The notes: generated from the sequence alone by a model not told the origin. Counted from the stretch's first letter, positions 36,584 through 48,084 are shown. The stretch: DNA of 64,000 bases from Clostridium hydrogeniformans DSM 21757 (GCF_000686705.1 NZ_KK366005.1:124001-188000); one strand, 5' to 3'. Made by a program: numbers and translations.

Positions 36584-36753
36584 CTTTTGAATTACCTGCT
36601 AATTTGGGTTCTCCACAGATGCACTTCACCATGAACAGGATTAGGTAGATAAAAGTGAGGCATTTCATCAATTGCATGACCAAACTCCCTTAATTTATTA
36701 TCTATATCCCTAAGTTTACTATAATCAAAATTATTACTATCATGTCCTAAGAA
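36584..36753 (-). pseudogene. Fragment of a two-domain GNAT gene
   Basis: A minus-strand frame reads FDYSKLRDIDNKLREFGHAI then DEMPHFYLPNPVHGEV. It closely matches residues of the intact GNAT at 38657 (FDYGNLRAIDNKLKEFGHEI, DEMPHFYLPNPV). The N-terminal part and the whole catalytic domain are missing, so it is a duplicated remnant. Confidence 0.7.
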
Positions 36754-36792
36754 TATATATAGCATCTATGCTATATATATTCTAACCTTATT

Positions 36793-37554
36793 TTAATCAT
36801 ATGGCATTTGAAGATTTACAAATACCCCATAGTGATCACTGGCACACATGTGCGATTTTTCATTAACCTCTTTTCCGAAATATCGCAAAGTTTTCAATGC
36901 TGGATTTGGTCTTGGAAAACACTCATGTATAAAAATACAATCAACCCTTGAGCTAATATCTGTTGTACTTTTTCCCTTCCAGCGAGGATTATTAATCAAA
37001 TCCAAGGTCATCTCTTTTTTTATACCCAATGACTCCTCGGCCACCATCGCAAGATCAGTCCAATATGGCCTAGCTTCTGTTTCCTTTAAACTTCTATTAC
37101 CCGATAAATATTGATGAATACTGGATGTTTCAGAACAATTAAAGTCTCCCAGAATAAATTTATAATCCGATGAGATAGTTGAAATCTCTTTAATGACATT
37201 CACTATACATTTTTCTTTTTCTATAATACTATCCCATGGTAAATGTACATTAACAAAAAGAATCAAATTATCCATATGTTCAACAATAACAATCAATGCA
37301 TAGTCAATGTATTTAGAATACATAATAGGATATTTACTATAAACTGCCAAACCCTCTTCATCATCATTGTGAGGAGCAAAACAGTAATTGTTGTAATCAG
37401 TATATTCTAATAATTTTTCATTGAAGGTTCTGTTTCTTACTTCTTGTAAAACAATAACATCCGAATCCAAGGAGTTTATTTCGTCAATTATTTGATTTTC
37501 TCTTTCAGGCATTCCATTTTGGGAGTTCCAAATATTATATGTTGCGATTTTCAT
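36793..37554 (-). CDS. Endonuclease/exonuclease/phosphatase-family protein
   Basis: 253 aa with all family landmarks: MKIATYNIWNSQNG (Asn), VIVLQEVRN (metal Glu), NVHLPWDS, ILGDFNCSET (Asp/Asn pair), SRVDCIFIHE and the final ASDHYGVFVNL (Asp-His). Members cleave DNA/RNA phosphodiesters or phosphoinositides or sphingomyelin. There is no signal peptide, so it is probably intracellular. AGGAGG precedes the ATG. Single gene. Confidence 0.85.
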   Translation of the reverse strand: MKIATYNIWNSQNGMPERENQIIDEINSLDSDVIVLQEVRNRTFNEKLLEYTDYNNYCFAPHNDDEEGLAVYSKYPIMYSKYIDYALIVIVEHMDNLILFVNVHLPWDSIIEKEKCIVNVIKEISTISSDYKFILGDFNCSETSSIHQYLSGNRSLKETEARPYWTDLAMVAEESLGIKKEMTLDLINNPRWKGKSTTDISSRVDCIFIHECFPRPNPALKTLRYFGKEVNEKSHMCASDHYGVFVNLQMPYD

Positions 37555-37917
37555 ATTCTCCTCCTAAATTATTAATTTAATACATTTACCTCATACAACT
37601 CTCTTCATTAAAGATAATATTAATTTTAAAAACAACTCAAATACATCGTATTTTATATGACAAATGTATTATGTTCTTAATAGTATTTTAAAGTTTCCAT
37701 TACTTACAGAAAAGATAATAAACTTTTCTATATTGTTTTTTACATAAAAAACTATTACCCATTACAAAAGTAGTAGCTTAAATCTATTTTTCTTTTTTAT
37801 CTTTATATTTGTTTATTTCTGATCCATATTCCTTCAATAGTTTCTTACACTTCCCTTGGTATATTTTATCTTTAATAAAAAATCCTTAGTTACATAATCA
37901 TTTTTCAATAATACTCA
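37555..37917. other. Intergenic stretch with a possible short gene remnant
   Basis: Mostly AT-rich non-coding DNA. At about 37793-37880 on the minus strand a frame reads GFFIKDKIYQGKCKKLLKEY then GSEINKYKDKKEK and a stop. It looks like a protein C-terminus without a start. I could not assign it. Confidence 0.3.
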
Positions 37918-38379
37918 TCATTCTATAGTTTTTTCATAGAATACTTTGTCCTTAGTTTGCCCAATTTTTTTATATCCCATTTTCTCATATAGATATTGAT
38001 TCCTAACACTAAAAACCGGTGTATTAAGTGACCATAGGTTAATATTTTTATGTATATTTTCCATAAGTTCAATAGCTTTACTTCCATACCCTTTATTATG
38101 GTATTCAGGATTTATACAAAAATCCTGTAACTCGAAATGGTTAGGTCTATCATCAGTTTCATGATCTAACCAGGATGTTCCAATTATAATTCCATCTAAC
38201 ATTATCTTATAAAGAAGATATCTATTCATACACCATGAAATAAAACCTATATCTCCAATGTATTTTAAATTTTCTCCTCCCCCACCTCCAAATCTAATAT
38301 CCTCATCACTATATGCAAGCTTTTTAATTTCAACAATTTTCTCAGCATCTTCAATTCTTGCTTTTTCAATATATATCAT
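37918..38379 (-). CDS. GNAT-family N-acetyltransferase
   Basis: 153 aa from ATG 38379 (GGGAGG upstream); an ATG five codons earlier would lie across the ribosome site. The core is ELQDFCINPEYHNKGYGSKA, a full motif A, then LNTPVFSVRNQYLYEKMGYK. The acceptor is unknown. It is one of about seven intact GNAT genes in the window. Confidence 0.8.
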   Translation of the reverse strand: MIYIEKARIEDAEKIVEIKKLAYSDEDIRFGGGGGENLKYIGDIGFISWCMNRYLLYKIMLDGIIIGTSWLDHETDDRPNHFELQDFCINPEYHNKGYGSKAIELMENIHKNINLWSLNTPVFSVRNQYLYEKMGYKKIGQTKDKVFYEKTIE

Positions 38380-38656
38380 ATTACCTCCCACCATGAGTTT
38401 TAGCCATTAAGTACCTTATATAAATATTTATATTCTATGTATAACATAGATCTTTTTGTAAGTTATTTCTTAAAGGACATATGATTATTGCATAAACTAT
38501 TTCTAAGAGTTAAATGTAAAAGCCTTCTAAAGTCTAGAAATTAACTCTTCCTAAGGCAATAAAGTTTCTTAAAGTAAAAGATACATTAATAAATAATCAA
38601 TTTTAAATTCATCTTTCAATGTAACTTCCTTATAGGATTCCAATAGATTATTAGAC

Positions 38657-39409
38657 TTAATCCTTTAACTTTTTTGAATACACTTCTGCCCATGCTGGAA
38701 AAAAACCAGCATTTATAGCAATATTCTTAGAAATTATATGAGATACTGAAGTTCCATAAAAAGGTACCTTTTCACGCTTTAATATTTCCTGTTTTAATAG
38801 TGCAACTAGATTTGTGCCAATACCTTTTCCTCTATATTCAGGCAACACATTAATACCAACTTGATATAAGTTTTTACTATCTTCACTAGCTCCTGCCATC
38901 CCCATTATAATATCACCATCAAAAGCAGCAACACCAAGAACATCCGCGTAATTATCACTAAAAATGAAAGCTTCATTAAATCTTCTATCACCCTTAAATT
39001 GTAAGATATCTTGCTGTTCAAACCATTTTATTGTCGTAATGGGCTTTACATCACAAACAACTGGATTCGGTAGATAAAAATGAGGCATCTCATCAATTTC
39101 ATGCCCAAATTCTTTTAATTTATTATCTATAGCTCTAAGATTACCATAGTCAAATAACCAGCTGGCATTCTGATTTAAAATTTTCTCTTCAACCCAAGGT
39201 CTTATTTTTTCATCGGCAAAGATTACCGCACGTCCCCCTATACTGATTATCTTTAGAAAACATCCATCACTTTCATATATACGACTACCTTCTAGGCATT
39301 TATTTTCCGTAATTGTATTTCCCTCTTTTTCAAAGTCTAAGGGTTTACAATTATAATCAAGAGCTAATTGCTTTTTTGCCATACTAATTATTTCAGTTTT
39401 CGTGTACAT
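38657..39409 (-). CDS. GNAT acetyltransferase with extra N-terminal domain
   Basis: 250 aa. The first ~120 residues form an extra domain (MAKKQLALDYNCKPLDFEKE, KIISIGGRAVIFADEKIRPW, DEMPHFYLPNP). The C-terminal GNAT domain has VGINVLPEYRGKGIGTNLVA and HIISKNIAINAGFFPAWAEV. It is paralogous to the 228-aa protein at 54571 in both domains, and a third partial copy lies at 36584. The acceptor is unknown. Confidence 0.82.
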   Translation of the reverse strand: MYTKTEIISMAKKQLALDYNCKPLDFEKEGNTITENKCLEGSRIYESDGCFLKIISIGGRAVIFADEKIRPWVEEKILNQNASWLFDYGNLRAIDNKLKEFGHEIDEMPHFYLPNPVVCDVKPITTIKWFEQQDILQFKGDRRFNEAFIFSDNYADVLGVAAFDGDIIMGMAGASEDSKNLYQVGINVLPEYRGKGIGTNLVALLKQEILKREKVPFYGTSVSHIISKNIAINAGFFPAWAEVYSKKLKD

Positions 39410-39574
39410 ACTTTTTCACCTTCAATCTTTAATTATGATACCCATTTTAATATATTTATGAGTCTCTTTGATTTTACTATTATTTTACACATAAATCAAT
39501 TAATGGATTGAGAGCCTAAATGTCATTCACCTATATTTGTTTATAGTAATATAACCTATTATCCCTAAAATCAA

Positions 39575-39602
39575 GAAAACCACGACTTTAGTCGTGGTTT
39601 TC
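39575..39602. terminator. Bidirectional terminator
   Basis: GAAAACCACGAC/GTCGTGGTTTTC around TTTA, a strong 12-bp stem with flanking A and T runs. Confidence 0.75.
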
Positions 39603-39651
39603 TATTTAGTTCTTTAACTTTTAAGAACATATATAATTTATATAATAATCT

Positions 39652-39898
39652 CTATTGCTCTATTCTAAGTTTATCAATTAACATTTCATACTGTAAATCT
39701 CCTATCCCATACTGTAGAAAATCTTGTAGTAGCTCATTTGCTTCTTCCTAGCACATTAATTCCTTAAATGGAACATATCTAAACTCTTCATTTATACGTC
39801 CATTTTTTCAAAGTCCTGCATAATGAAATCACCATTTAATATATGAAGTACCTTTGCCACTTCCAGTATATCCTGATTAAGCTTACTAAAATAAAATA
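39652..39898 (-). pseudogene. Decayed gene of unknown family
   Basis: On the minus strand KLNQDILEVAKVLHILNGDF then IMQDFEK continues after a one-base shift as GRINEEFRYVPFKELMC, a TAG, then EEANELLQDFLQYGIGDLQY to a stop. The two frames and the internal stop show a broken gene; the family is not recognised. Confidence 0.55.
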
Positions 39899-39902
39899 TA
39901 AA

Positions 39903-40748
39903 TTAAAAATCAAAATTATCTGGATCTGGTCCTACTCTTAAATCTTGATTTAAGCTATCTATCTTATCAATATCAACCTTATTTAGATTAAAATCAAATA
40001 TATCTATATTTTCAATTAACCTTCTCTCATTTGTAGATTTAGGAATAGTTACTACTTGACCTTGTAAATCCCAACGTAGAACTATCTGAGCTACTGTTTT
40101 ATTATACTTTTTAGCTATTTCTTTTAATATCTCATTCTCTAATAATCCATTACCAGCCATTAAAGGTGACCATGCTTCAACTTGAATATGATTTTCTTCA
40201 CAAAATTCTCTAACATTTTTCTGACTTAAGTAAGGATGTAATTCTATTTGATTTATAACAGGTTTTACTTCAGCATCTCCTAATAAATCCTGAAGATGAT
40301 GAACCTGAAAATTGCTTACCCCTATAGCTCTAACACGACCTTCTTTATATAAATATTCTAATGCTTTCCAAGCTTCTTTATATTTTCCTTCTACTGGCCA
40401 ATGAATAAGATATAAATCTAAATAATCTACACCTAATCTATTTAAGCTTGCTTCATAAGCTGCTATAGTTGATTCATATCCTAAATCAGCATTCCAAACC
40501 TTAGAAGTTATAAATAAGTCCTCTCTTGAAATCCCTGCCTCCTTTATACCTTCTCTTATTCCTTCTCCCATAGCTTCTTCATTTCCATATATAGCTGCAC
40601 CATCAATGCTTCGATATCCATTTTTTATTGCCACTTTAACTGCATTTATTAATTCTGAACTATCCTCTACTCTGAAAACTCCAAGTCCTAATCTTGGCAT
40701 CTCAATACCATTATTTAAAGTAATTGTACTATTCATATTATTTATCAT
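39903..40748 (-). CDS. Aldo/keto reductase
   Basis: 281 aa from ATG 40748 (AAGGAGAAGG upstream). The catalytic tetrad is visible: Asp and Tyr in SIDGAAIYGNEEA, Lys in FITSKVWN and His in YLIHWPV. The NADPH site has IPKSTNERRLIENI. It is an AKR of the small-substrate class close to 2,5-diketo-gluconate and methylglyoxal reductases. The transcript may respond to the HxlR regulator 430 bp away on the other strand; that is inference. Confidence 0.92.
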   Translation of the reverse strand: MINNMNSTITLNNGIEMPRLGLGVFRVEDSSELINAVKVAIKNGYRSIDGAAIYGNEEAMGEGIREGIKEAGISREDLFITSKVWNADLGYESTIAAYEASLNRLGVDYLDLYLIHWPVEGKYKEAWKALEYLYKEGRVRAIGVSNFQVHHLQDLLGDAEVKPVINQIELHPYLSQKNVREFCEENHIQVEAWSPLMAGNGLLENEILKEIAKKYNKTVAQIVLRWDLQGQVVTIPKSTNERRLIENIDIFDFNLNKVDIDKIDSLNQDLRVGPDPDNFDF

Positions 40749-40839
40749 ATTAATCCTTCTCCTTGCAAACATTTAATTATTTTTATTAATATATTTACCT
40801 TATGAAATTCATGAAATTCTTATTCTCTCTTTTTGGTGC

Positions 40840-40937
40840 TTTAACATCTTCTTTCTCTAATTCTTTTGCTACACGCTCTATTGATTTATATGTATTCCCC
40901 TCTTTTTGGGACTTCCATTAAAAGCAACCACCTTCAT
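40840..40937 (-). pseudogene. N-terminal remnant of an NADPH-dependent FMN reductase
   Basis: MKVVAFNGSPKK starts at 40937, then a frameshift gives NTYKSIERVAKELEKEDVKA in the next frame. The GSP-K-GNT pattern is the FMN phosphate loop of flavodoxin-like reductases. The rest of the gene is absent. Confidence 0.65.
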
Positions 40938-41176
40938 ATTGAATCTACTTATGTGTGTTTCTTTATTTCCCCACTTATGTCCCCATTATATAAATACCTA
41001 TACTAGTTAACAAGTACGCACTTTTAAGTTAGATGTCTTACCTAAAGGTAAGAATTATTATAATAACTTATTTACATAGGAAATAAGTTGTTAATGTAAA
41101 TAATACCTATTCTTTATTTATATTAATAACTTTAGTATAATGTCTTATGTAAAAATATTTGAAAGTAGGTAATTTT

Positions 41177-41518
41177 ATGATTTCTTTCAATAACAAAGAA
41201 TATGTTTGTTTATTAGATTTTGCGATGGATTTTATACGTGGTAAATGGAAAGCTCTTCTATTATGTAGTTTATATAATGAGCCTAAAAGATTTTTAGAGC
41301 TTCAAAGAATTGTTACAGGCATAAGCCAGAAAATTTTAAATGAAAACTTAAAAGAATTAGAAAGAGATGGATTAATAGGTAAGGTAATATATGCTGAAAT
41401 TCCACCTAAAGTTGAATATCATCTAACTGATAAAGGGAAGGAAATTACTAAACTTATTAAAGAATTTGAAGCTTGGTCTATTAAATATTATCCTGATTTA
41501 GATGGTAGTTGTAAGTAA
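41177..41518 (+). CDS. HxlR-family transcriptional regulator
   Basis: 113 aa. The winged helix is typical: CLLDFAMDFIRGKWKALLLC, RFLELQRIVTGISQKILNEN, ELERDGLIGKVIYAEIPPKV, then YHLTDKGKEI. The single cysteine before the first helix is often the redox sensor in HxlR/YodB types, so aldehydes, quinones or disulfide stress may be the signal. ATG 41177 has AGTAGG upstream; the in-frame TTG at 41159 does not. Confidence 0.88.
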   Translation: MISFNNKEYVCLLDFAMDFIRGKWKALLLCSLYNEPKRFLELQRIVTGISQKILNENLKELERDGLIGKVIYAEIPPKVEYHLTDKGKEITKLIKEFEAWSIKYYPDLDGSCK

Positions 41519-41567
41519 TATACTTAATGTTTCTTCTTCATTGGATTTTCATTAAAACTTAAAAATT

Positions 41568-41597
41568 CCTATGTAATCACATCATACATAGGAGTTT
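41568..41597 (+). terminator. Terminator after the HxlR gene
   Basis: CCTATGTA/TACATAGG around ATCACATCA, then AGTTTTTC. Confidence 0.75.
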
Positions 41598-41747
41598 TTC
41601 TTTTATTTTCTTGTATTAAACTTTTATGAAAGCCTACTTTTTTATTTAGCTTCTTTAATTAATATGTTTAACTTCTTTATAATTATTTTATATAAATTAT
41701 TTATATATTATTCTATCTTCCCCTATCCAATTTCATTATAAATTGTG

Positions 41748-41866
41748 CTTATTTATGATACGATCCAATCTAACATATCTAGATAAGATTCTTTAGGGTT
41801 CATAATATCTACTTAATTTATAGTACAGTTCCCTGTATTGATAGTAAGTGAGGTTTTTTATTATTT
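41748..41866 (+). repeat. Two degenerate R2 copies in tandem
   Basis: TTATTTATGATACGATCC at 41750 and TTTATAGTACAGTTCCC at 41818 match the R2 left arm. The second continues to AAGTGAGGTTTTTT, the R2 tail. Confidence 0.4.
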
Positions 41867-41892
41867 CTTTTGTGAGTTAATTAGTCTATTAT

Positions 41893-41994
41893 CTATACTA
41901 TATGAAGTTCTTCAAATGCTAAAATAATCTCCTCTTGTTCATTATAAGAGTCTAGTAAATCAAAACCATTGTTATTATTTTGAGTAAATCTCAT
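41893..41994 (-). pseudogene. Short C-terminal-like ORF overlapping the DUF1697 gene end
   Basis: 33 codons reading MRFTQNNNNGFDLLDSYNEQ then EEIILAFEELHIV. Composition suggests real protein, but the frame begins inside the 3' end of the DUF1697 gene without a ribosome site. It is probably the tail of a lost gene. Confidence 0.3.
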
Positions 41995-42532
41995 GTAACT
42001 CTTTCATAATTTCATATATTTTACGAGTAGTATTGACATTTCTCACTGTCATATTTTTATATAAGGAAGTTCCCACCAGCTTCTGCAAACCACTTTTTGT
42101 AATATTTCCTTTATCAACAGCCCATAAAATAGCTCCTGATACATAGATAACTGTATCTATTTGAGGCTTAATTTTTAATTCAGCAAGCAATGTCTCCCTA
42201 TGGATTTCTTCCCATAAAAATAGTACGTCACTTCTCATGCTTTCATCATTTTTCCAGCTATCTGGAATGATTTTCATCATATTCTCAAAATCATTTATAT
42301 TATGGACCAACACTTTAATCTTTAACTGAAAATCCCTAAATATAGCTTCTTGGATAAATGTTGTAATTTCTAACTTTGTATGTTTCATATCTCTAAAAAT
42401 CACATTGCCAGAATTAATATATGTTGTAACAGATTCCATACCTATTCGTACAAAAGTTTCTTTTAGAAGCTTCATATGGATTTTATTTTTTCCTCCAACA
42501 TTTATTCCTCTTAGTAAAGCAACATAAATCAT
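41975..42532 (-). CDS. DUF1697 protein
   Basis: 185 aa. The opening IYVALLRGINVGGKNKIHMK is diagnostic for DUF1697, followed by TYINSGNVIFRDMKHTKLEI. The family is widespread, cytoplasmic and of unknown function. Transcribed alone. R2 copies flank the gene on both sides. Confidence 0.85.
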   Translation of the reverse strand: MIYVALLRGINVGGKNKIHMKLLKETFVRIGMESVTTYINSGNVIFRDMKHTKLEITTFIQEAIFRDFQLKIKVLVHNINDFENMMKIIPDSWKNDESMRSDVLFLWEEIHRETLLAELKIKPQIDTVIYVSGAILWAVDKGNITKSGLQKLVGTSLYKNMTVRNVNTTRKIYEIMKELHEIYSK

Positions 42533-42597
42533 CCATTTACCCCTTTTAATTTTTTTATTTAATCCACTTTATAATTTTTATCACTAGTTTTTTTAAC

Positions 42598-42640
42598 TGC
42601 ATTTATTTATGATACAGTTCATCGTAACAGTGACAAATGA
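42598..42640 (+). repeat. R2 repeat, degenerate copy
   Basis: ATTTATTTATGATACAGTTC, then CAGTGACAAATGA match the left arm and part of the tail of R2, with the T-run lost. Confidence 0.35.
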
Positions 42641-42663
42641 TAAAAATCAGTTAAATGAATTTG

Positions 42664-43674
42664 CTACAACTGCTTAACACTGGGGTTGTTAAAGTTTGCC
42701 CATGCTAAATTACTGTCAATGCATCTAGCCATTCTGTAAGCTATTGGTTTAAATCCACACTTGGGCCAAAATGTTGAGGAAGTAAGGTTGGTTATTCTCC
42801 AATCTGCTATTATACTGTTATACCCTTTTTCTTTCATAATCCTATAGCCTTCGTTCATTAATTTTTTACCAACCCCATTTCCCATTTGGGAATAGTAAGT
42901 GCCCGCAATACTCAACTCCACCCCATTATCAGGTACCATTAAATCTGGGGTAATAGGCCAATATGCTTGAAATCCTAACCCCTTCAATTCTTTTTCCGCA
43001 ATAAAGATTATTGCGTCATTATCCTCTACAGCACACTTATACCCGTTCTTTATGTCTGTTACTACTTCAGGTAAAGCAGGTGCAAAGGAAGGTGATGAAT
43101 TTTGATACGATTGGATTATAGTGGACATATTCCCCATTGTTTCACTATCCATTTTATTAGCAACTCTAATCTCTGCATCAGATACATTTTCAAAAGGCTT
43201 GTATTCCTCTATGTTCATTACACCATGTACTTGCTGAATAAAAAAGCTTAATTTTAAGAAGGCCTCATAATATACCTGGTTTCCAAGAGGTATTATAGTA
43301 TAGTGCATAAAGCAACCTTGTTCAAGCCATAAAATAGCGACCTTCGCATAGAGATTCCTTATAAGCTCAGAGGATTGATCTAATCTGATTGCAATTCCCT
43401 CATACGGTATCCATACATACCTACCTCTTCTATTATCACTCTTTACCTCTCCCATTATATAGCCTACTAGTTTACCATTATCAAATGATCCTATCCCAAT
43501 AACTTTACTACTAGTAAACAATTTTTCAAGTGAATCAGTGATATATTTTGTATTAAGGCAACTGTTCCTCAATAATGGAAACACTTTACTCTCAAAATTT
43601 TGCCTATCTATTAGCAAATCAACCATTCCAGATATATCATCAATAGTAATTAATCTGAATTCATATTTGCTCAT
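42664..43674 (-). CDS. Double-domain GNAT acetyltransferase
   Basis: 336 aa from ATG 43674 (TTGGAGGTAGAA upstream). The N-terminal half is a degenerate GNAT fold (ITIDDISGMVDLLIDRQNFE, GSFDNGKLVGYIMGEVK). The C-terminal half keeps motif A as YYSQMGNGVGKKLMNEGYRI and ends in STFWPKCGFKPIAYRMARC. Such tandem GNATs usually have one active half. The acceptor is unknown. Confidence 0.78.
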   Translation of the reverse strand: MSKYEFRLITIDDISGMVDLLIDRQNFESKVFPLLRNSCLNTKYITDSLEKLFTSSKVIGIGSFDNGKLVGYIMGEVKSDNRRGRYVWIPYEGIAIRLDQSSELIRNLYAKVAILWLEQGCFMHYTIIPLGNQVYYEAFLKLSFFIQQVHGVMNIEEYKPFENVSDAEIRVANKMDSETMGNMSTIIQSYQNSSPSFAPALPEVVTDIKNGYKCAVEDNDAIIFIAEKELKGLGFQAYWPITPDLMVPDNGVELSIAGTYYSQMGNGVGKKLMNEGYRIMKEKGYNSIIADWRITNLTSSTFWPKCGFKPIAYRMARCIDSNLAWANFNNPSVKQL

Positions 43675-43874
43675 TTCTACCTCCAAATCAAATTTACATT
43701 ATATTACATATTTTAACATAACAAATTACTATTAACTATGCAAACAACAATTCATTATTGTTTTTTACCACATGGGATTGTAATGAGAACATACAGCAAA
43801 ATGGATATTGGTTTGTAGAGGAAAGTACAGAATATATGCCACTAAAACGCTTTTAGATTTCATTATTCTTATTA

Positions 43875-43971
43875 ATAAAAATAGCCTTAGGCAAGTTATA
43901 TGAATACCTAATACTATAAACCTCATTTACTTGTGGTACGGTTCTCTGTATCGGTATCAAGTGCGATTTTT
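43875..43971 (+). repeat. R2 repeat, long copy
   Basis: Best-preserved copy. First hairpin TTAGG/CCTAA around CAAGTTATATGAATA, spacer ATAAACCTCATTT, then ACTTGTGGTACGGTTCTC and GTATCGGTATCAAGT with a GCGATTTTT tail. It matches the copy at 19921 along its whole length. Confidence 0.6.
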
Positions 43972-44028
43972 AGGTAACTCCTCTTATCCTCTTTTTGTTT
44001 TATTTAATATTTCTTCAACTAAAATAAG

Positions 44029-44051
44029 AAGGTATATTTTTAATATACCTT
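44029..44051 (-). terminator. Hairpin at the end of a small ORF
   Basis: AAGGTATAT/ATATACCTT around TTTTA. On the minus strand it overlaps the stop of the small membrane ORF. Confidence 0.5.
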
Positions 44052-44202
44052 ACTTAAATTTATTAAGTTCTTTTTTAATTGCTTTATGATGTTTATATAG
44101 CTTATATGCTAATACAAAGTATGATGCTATAAAATATAGCAATATCATGCAAATAAACATATATAATGTCATTGAAACATTAAAGTCTATCAAGGATATC
44201 AC
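44050..44202 (-). CDS. Small membrane ORF with basic tail
   Basis: 50 codons from a GTG (40 from the ATG at 44172). A hydrophobic segment MTLYMFICMILLYFIASYFV is followed by a basic tail, KLYKHHKAIKKELNKFK. The ribosome site is weak. It overlaps the ORF at 44180 by 23 bases and ends in a hairpin. The shape resembles small membrane toxins or holins, but no family is recognised. Confidence 0.35.
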   Translation of the reverse strand: MISLIDFNVSMTLYMFICMILLYFIASYFVLAYKLYKHHKAIKKELNKFK

Positions 44203-44296
44203 TAGCTCTTTTTTCACTATTATTCGCTAATATAGTAGTAAACACAAGCAATATAGCTAAAGCATCATATATATCTTTTATATCATCTACTAACAC
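44180..44296 (-). CDS. Small ORF overlapping the membrane ORF
   Basis: 38 codons from a GTG: VLVDDIKDIYDALAILLVFT then TILANNSEKRASDILDRL. It has an amphipathic to hydrophobic helix. No ribosome site is clear, so it may be the tail of a lost gene rather than a gene. Confidence 0.25.
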   Translation of the reverse strand: MLVDDIKDIYDALAILLVFTTILANNSEKRASDILDRL

Positions 44297-44437
44297 GGCT
44301 TTTATGCTCAAGCGCAATCTAAACTAAAATAATTCCTAAGTACATTATATATATCTTCTGACATTGTATATTTTCTTGATGAATCTCTTACTTTTTTTAT
44401 AGGCTCTAAAGTTAGAAACTGCTTATTTTTCACGGAT

Positions 44438-44914
44438 TTATTTCGCCGTTTTATTGATAAAATCAATTTCATACTGACATTCACCGTATTTTTTTTCGTT
44501 GTCAGTAACCGTACCCTCTGTGAGGGAGATACGCAGAACGATTGAGTTCGGATTGTCTTCGTCGCCAACTTCATCGAACCAATCAAAAATTTTTTTAAAT
44601 TTCCCTCTGATTTCCGCATTCTTCTCGTCCTTGACCCAACCGAGATTTTCAGCCGTACCTTGGAAAGCGTACCAACCTAACCCACCAACGGAAACCTCGT
44701 TGTTCTTCTCAATTTGCAGCATTTTATTTTTTTTTGCGTCCGTAGAAACATAAAATACGCCGTCTTCATAATAAGCGCAAACCATGCGGACAGCAGGGCG
44801 GGGATTACCGGCAGCGTTCGGGGATAGTGATATTGTGGCAAGGGCAATAACTTCTTCTTTACCATTTCCACAACGTTCCTCCATAAGTTTCATAGCGTTT
44901 TCGTATTTAATCAT
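44438..44914 (-). CDS. Pyridoxamine-5'-phosphate-oxidase-like flavin-binding protein
   Basis: 158 aa. The split-barrel FMN fold is seen as VIALATISLSPNAAGNPRPA, VFYVSTDAKKNKMLQIEKNN, then EVSVGGLGWYAFQGTAENL. These proteins bind FMN, F420 or heme and reduce or bind small molecules. The gene and the fragment upstream of it are visibly richer in G and C than the surroundings and use codons such as GCG, CGG and ACC, which suggests recent transfer. AGGAGAG precedes the ATG. Confidence 0.82.
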   Translation of the reverse strand: MIKYENAMKLMEERCGNGKEEVIALATISLSPNAAGNPRPAVRMVCAYYEDGVFYVSTDAKKNKMLQIEKNNEVSVGGLGWYAFQGTAENLGWVKDEKNAEIRGKFKKIFDWFDEVGDEDNPNSIVLRISLTEGTVTDNEKKYGECQYEIDFINKTAK

Positions 44915-44939
44915 TTTAAAATCTCTCCTTTTAAATATA

Positions 44940-45184
44940 TTATTCCAGCTTTAGCCACAAAGCGGTACCAATGCCGCCTGTATATTTGCCATCGCTGATT
45001 TTGCCTTTCAATATATTGTTGTCTTGGATACCTATATTACCGTCAGTCCCGAAGATGTACACGGCTTTTACATGTTGAAATTGTCATAAAATTCACCCTT
45101 AAGATATTTTCTTAACGATAAGTCATCCCATGTTATATCTTTATAAGCATCATGGTAAGGACGTTGTTCTATAATATCTTCCAT
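44940..45184 (-). pseudogene. Two gene fragments upstream of the flavin-binding gene
   Basis: One frame ends at 44940 with AVYIFGTDGNIGIQDNNILK then GKISDGKYTGGIGTALWLKL and has no start; its GC-rich bases match the flavin-binding gene. A second ORF (45068-45184) starts with ATG as MEDIIEQRPYHDAYKDITWD and stops after 38 codons at the junction. They look like an end and a beginning joined by a deletion. Confidence 0.5.
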
Positions 45185-45249
45185 TTAAACACTTCTTTCT
45201 TTGTAATAGGTAATCAAGAAGTTCTTACTATAAATATCTGCATAAGAAA

Positions 45250-45540
45250 CCTAATAATAGAGAATTAGAAAATCAAAATATTTAGAAAGAAATACTAAAA
45301 ATCCATAAAGACATCAAAAACCGTTATGGAGTAACTAAGATAAATAAAGATCTAAAAGCAAAAAGGATAACTATTAGCATAAAGGAAACTCAACGTTTGA
45401 TGAATAAATTAGGGATAAAATCTATAACAATAAAAAAGTACAGGTCTCCATCATCTAAAAAAGAAAATAGAAGAGCATATTATTAAGTGTTTTGATTATG
45501 ATGCTGCAAGACTTGCTATATTTGAGTACATAATTAATTT
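45250..45540 (+). mobile_element. IS3-family transposase (orfB) remnant
   Basis: A plus-strand frame reads KEILKIHKDIKNRYGVTKIN, RLMNKLGIKSITIKKYRS, the helix-turn-helix part of IS3 orfB (RYG-x-x-R/K-I and LMKELGL-like blocks). After a stop, FDYDAARLAIFEYI matches the C-terminal end of the same transposases. The DDE catalytic core between them is missing and stops interrupt the frame, so it cannot move. It abuts the GC-rich fragment to its left. Confidence 0.75.
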
Positions 45541-45623
45541 ATATTTTCTATGAATTGATTAATAATTATTATATATAATTATATCTCACATAAATTACTT
45601 GGTAAATCATTGAAATAGAAAAA

Positions 45624-45657
45624 TTCCTCAACCACATTATAACTTATGGCAGAGGAA
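45624..45657 (-). terminator. Terminator after katG
   Basis: TTCCTC/GAGGAA with an inner CCACAT-ATGG pairing. The minus strand continues into TTTTTC. Confidence 0.6.
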
Positions 45658-45690
45658 CTTTATATTCTACGTATTATCTCTTATTTTCAA

Positions 45691-47904
<2,214 letters not shown>

Positions 47905-48084
47905 CTACTTCTTTACCTACCTGCACACCTACTTAATATATGTGTACATGTGGATAATGTAATCTTTCTCATATAAATACTATTACAGTAAATTATATAA
48001 ATATATAACTAGTACTATGAGTAAATTAGCAAATGATATTTTGTGAGTTTTGTTAAATTGATTTTCTTTTAATTTCTTCCCAAT

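Noticed and set aside
44308-44619. 103-codon ORF on the minus strand
   Set aside because: It is a different-frame shadow of the flavin-binding gene at 44438-44914, with no ribosome site.
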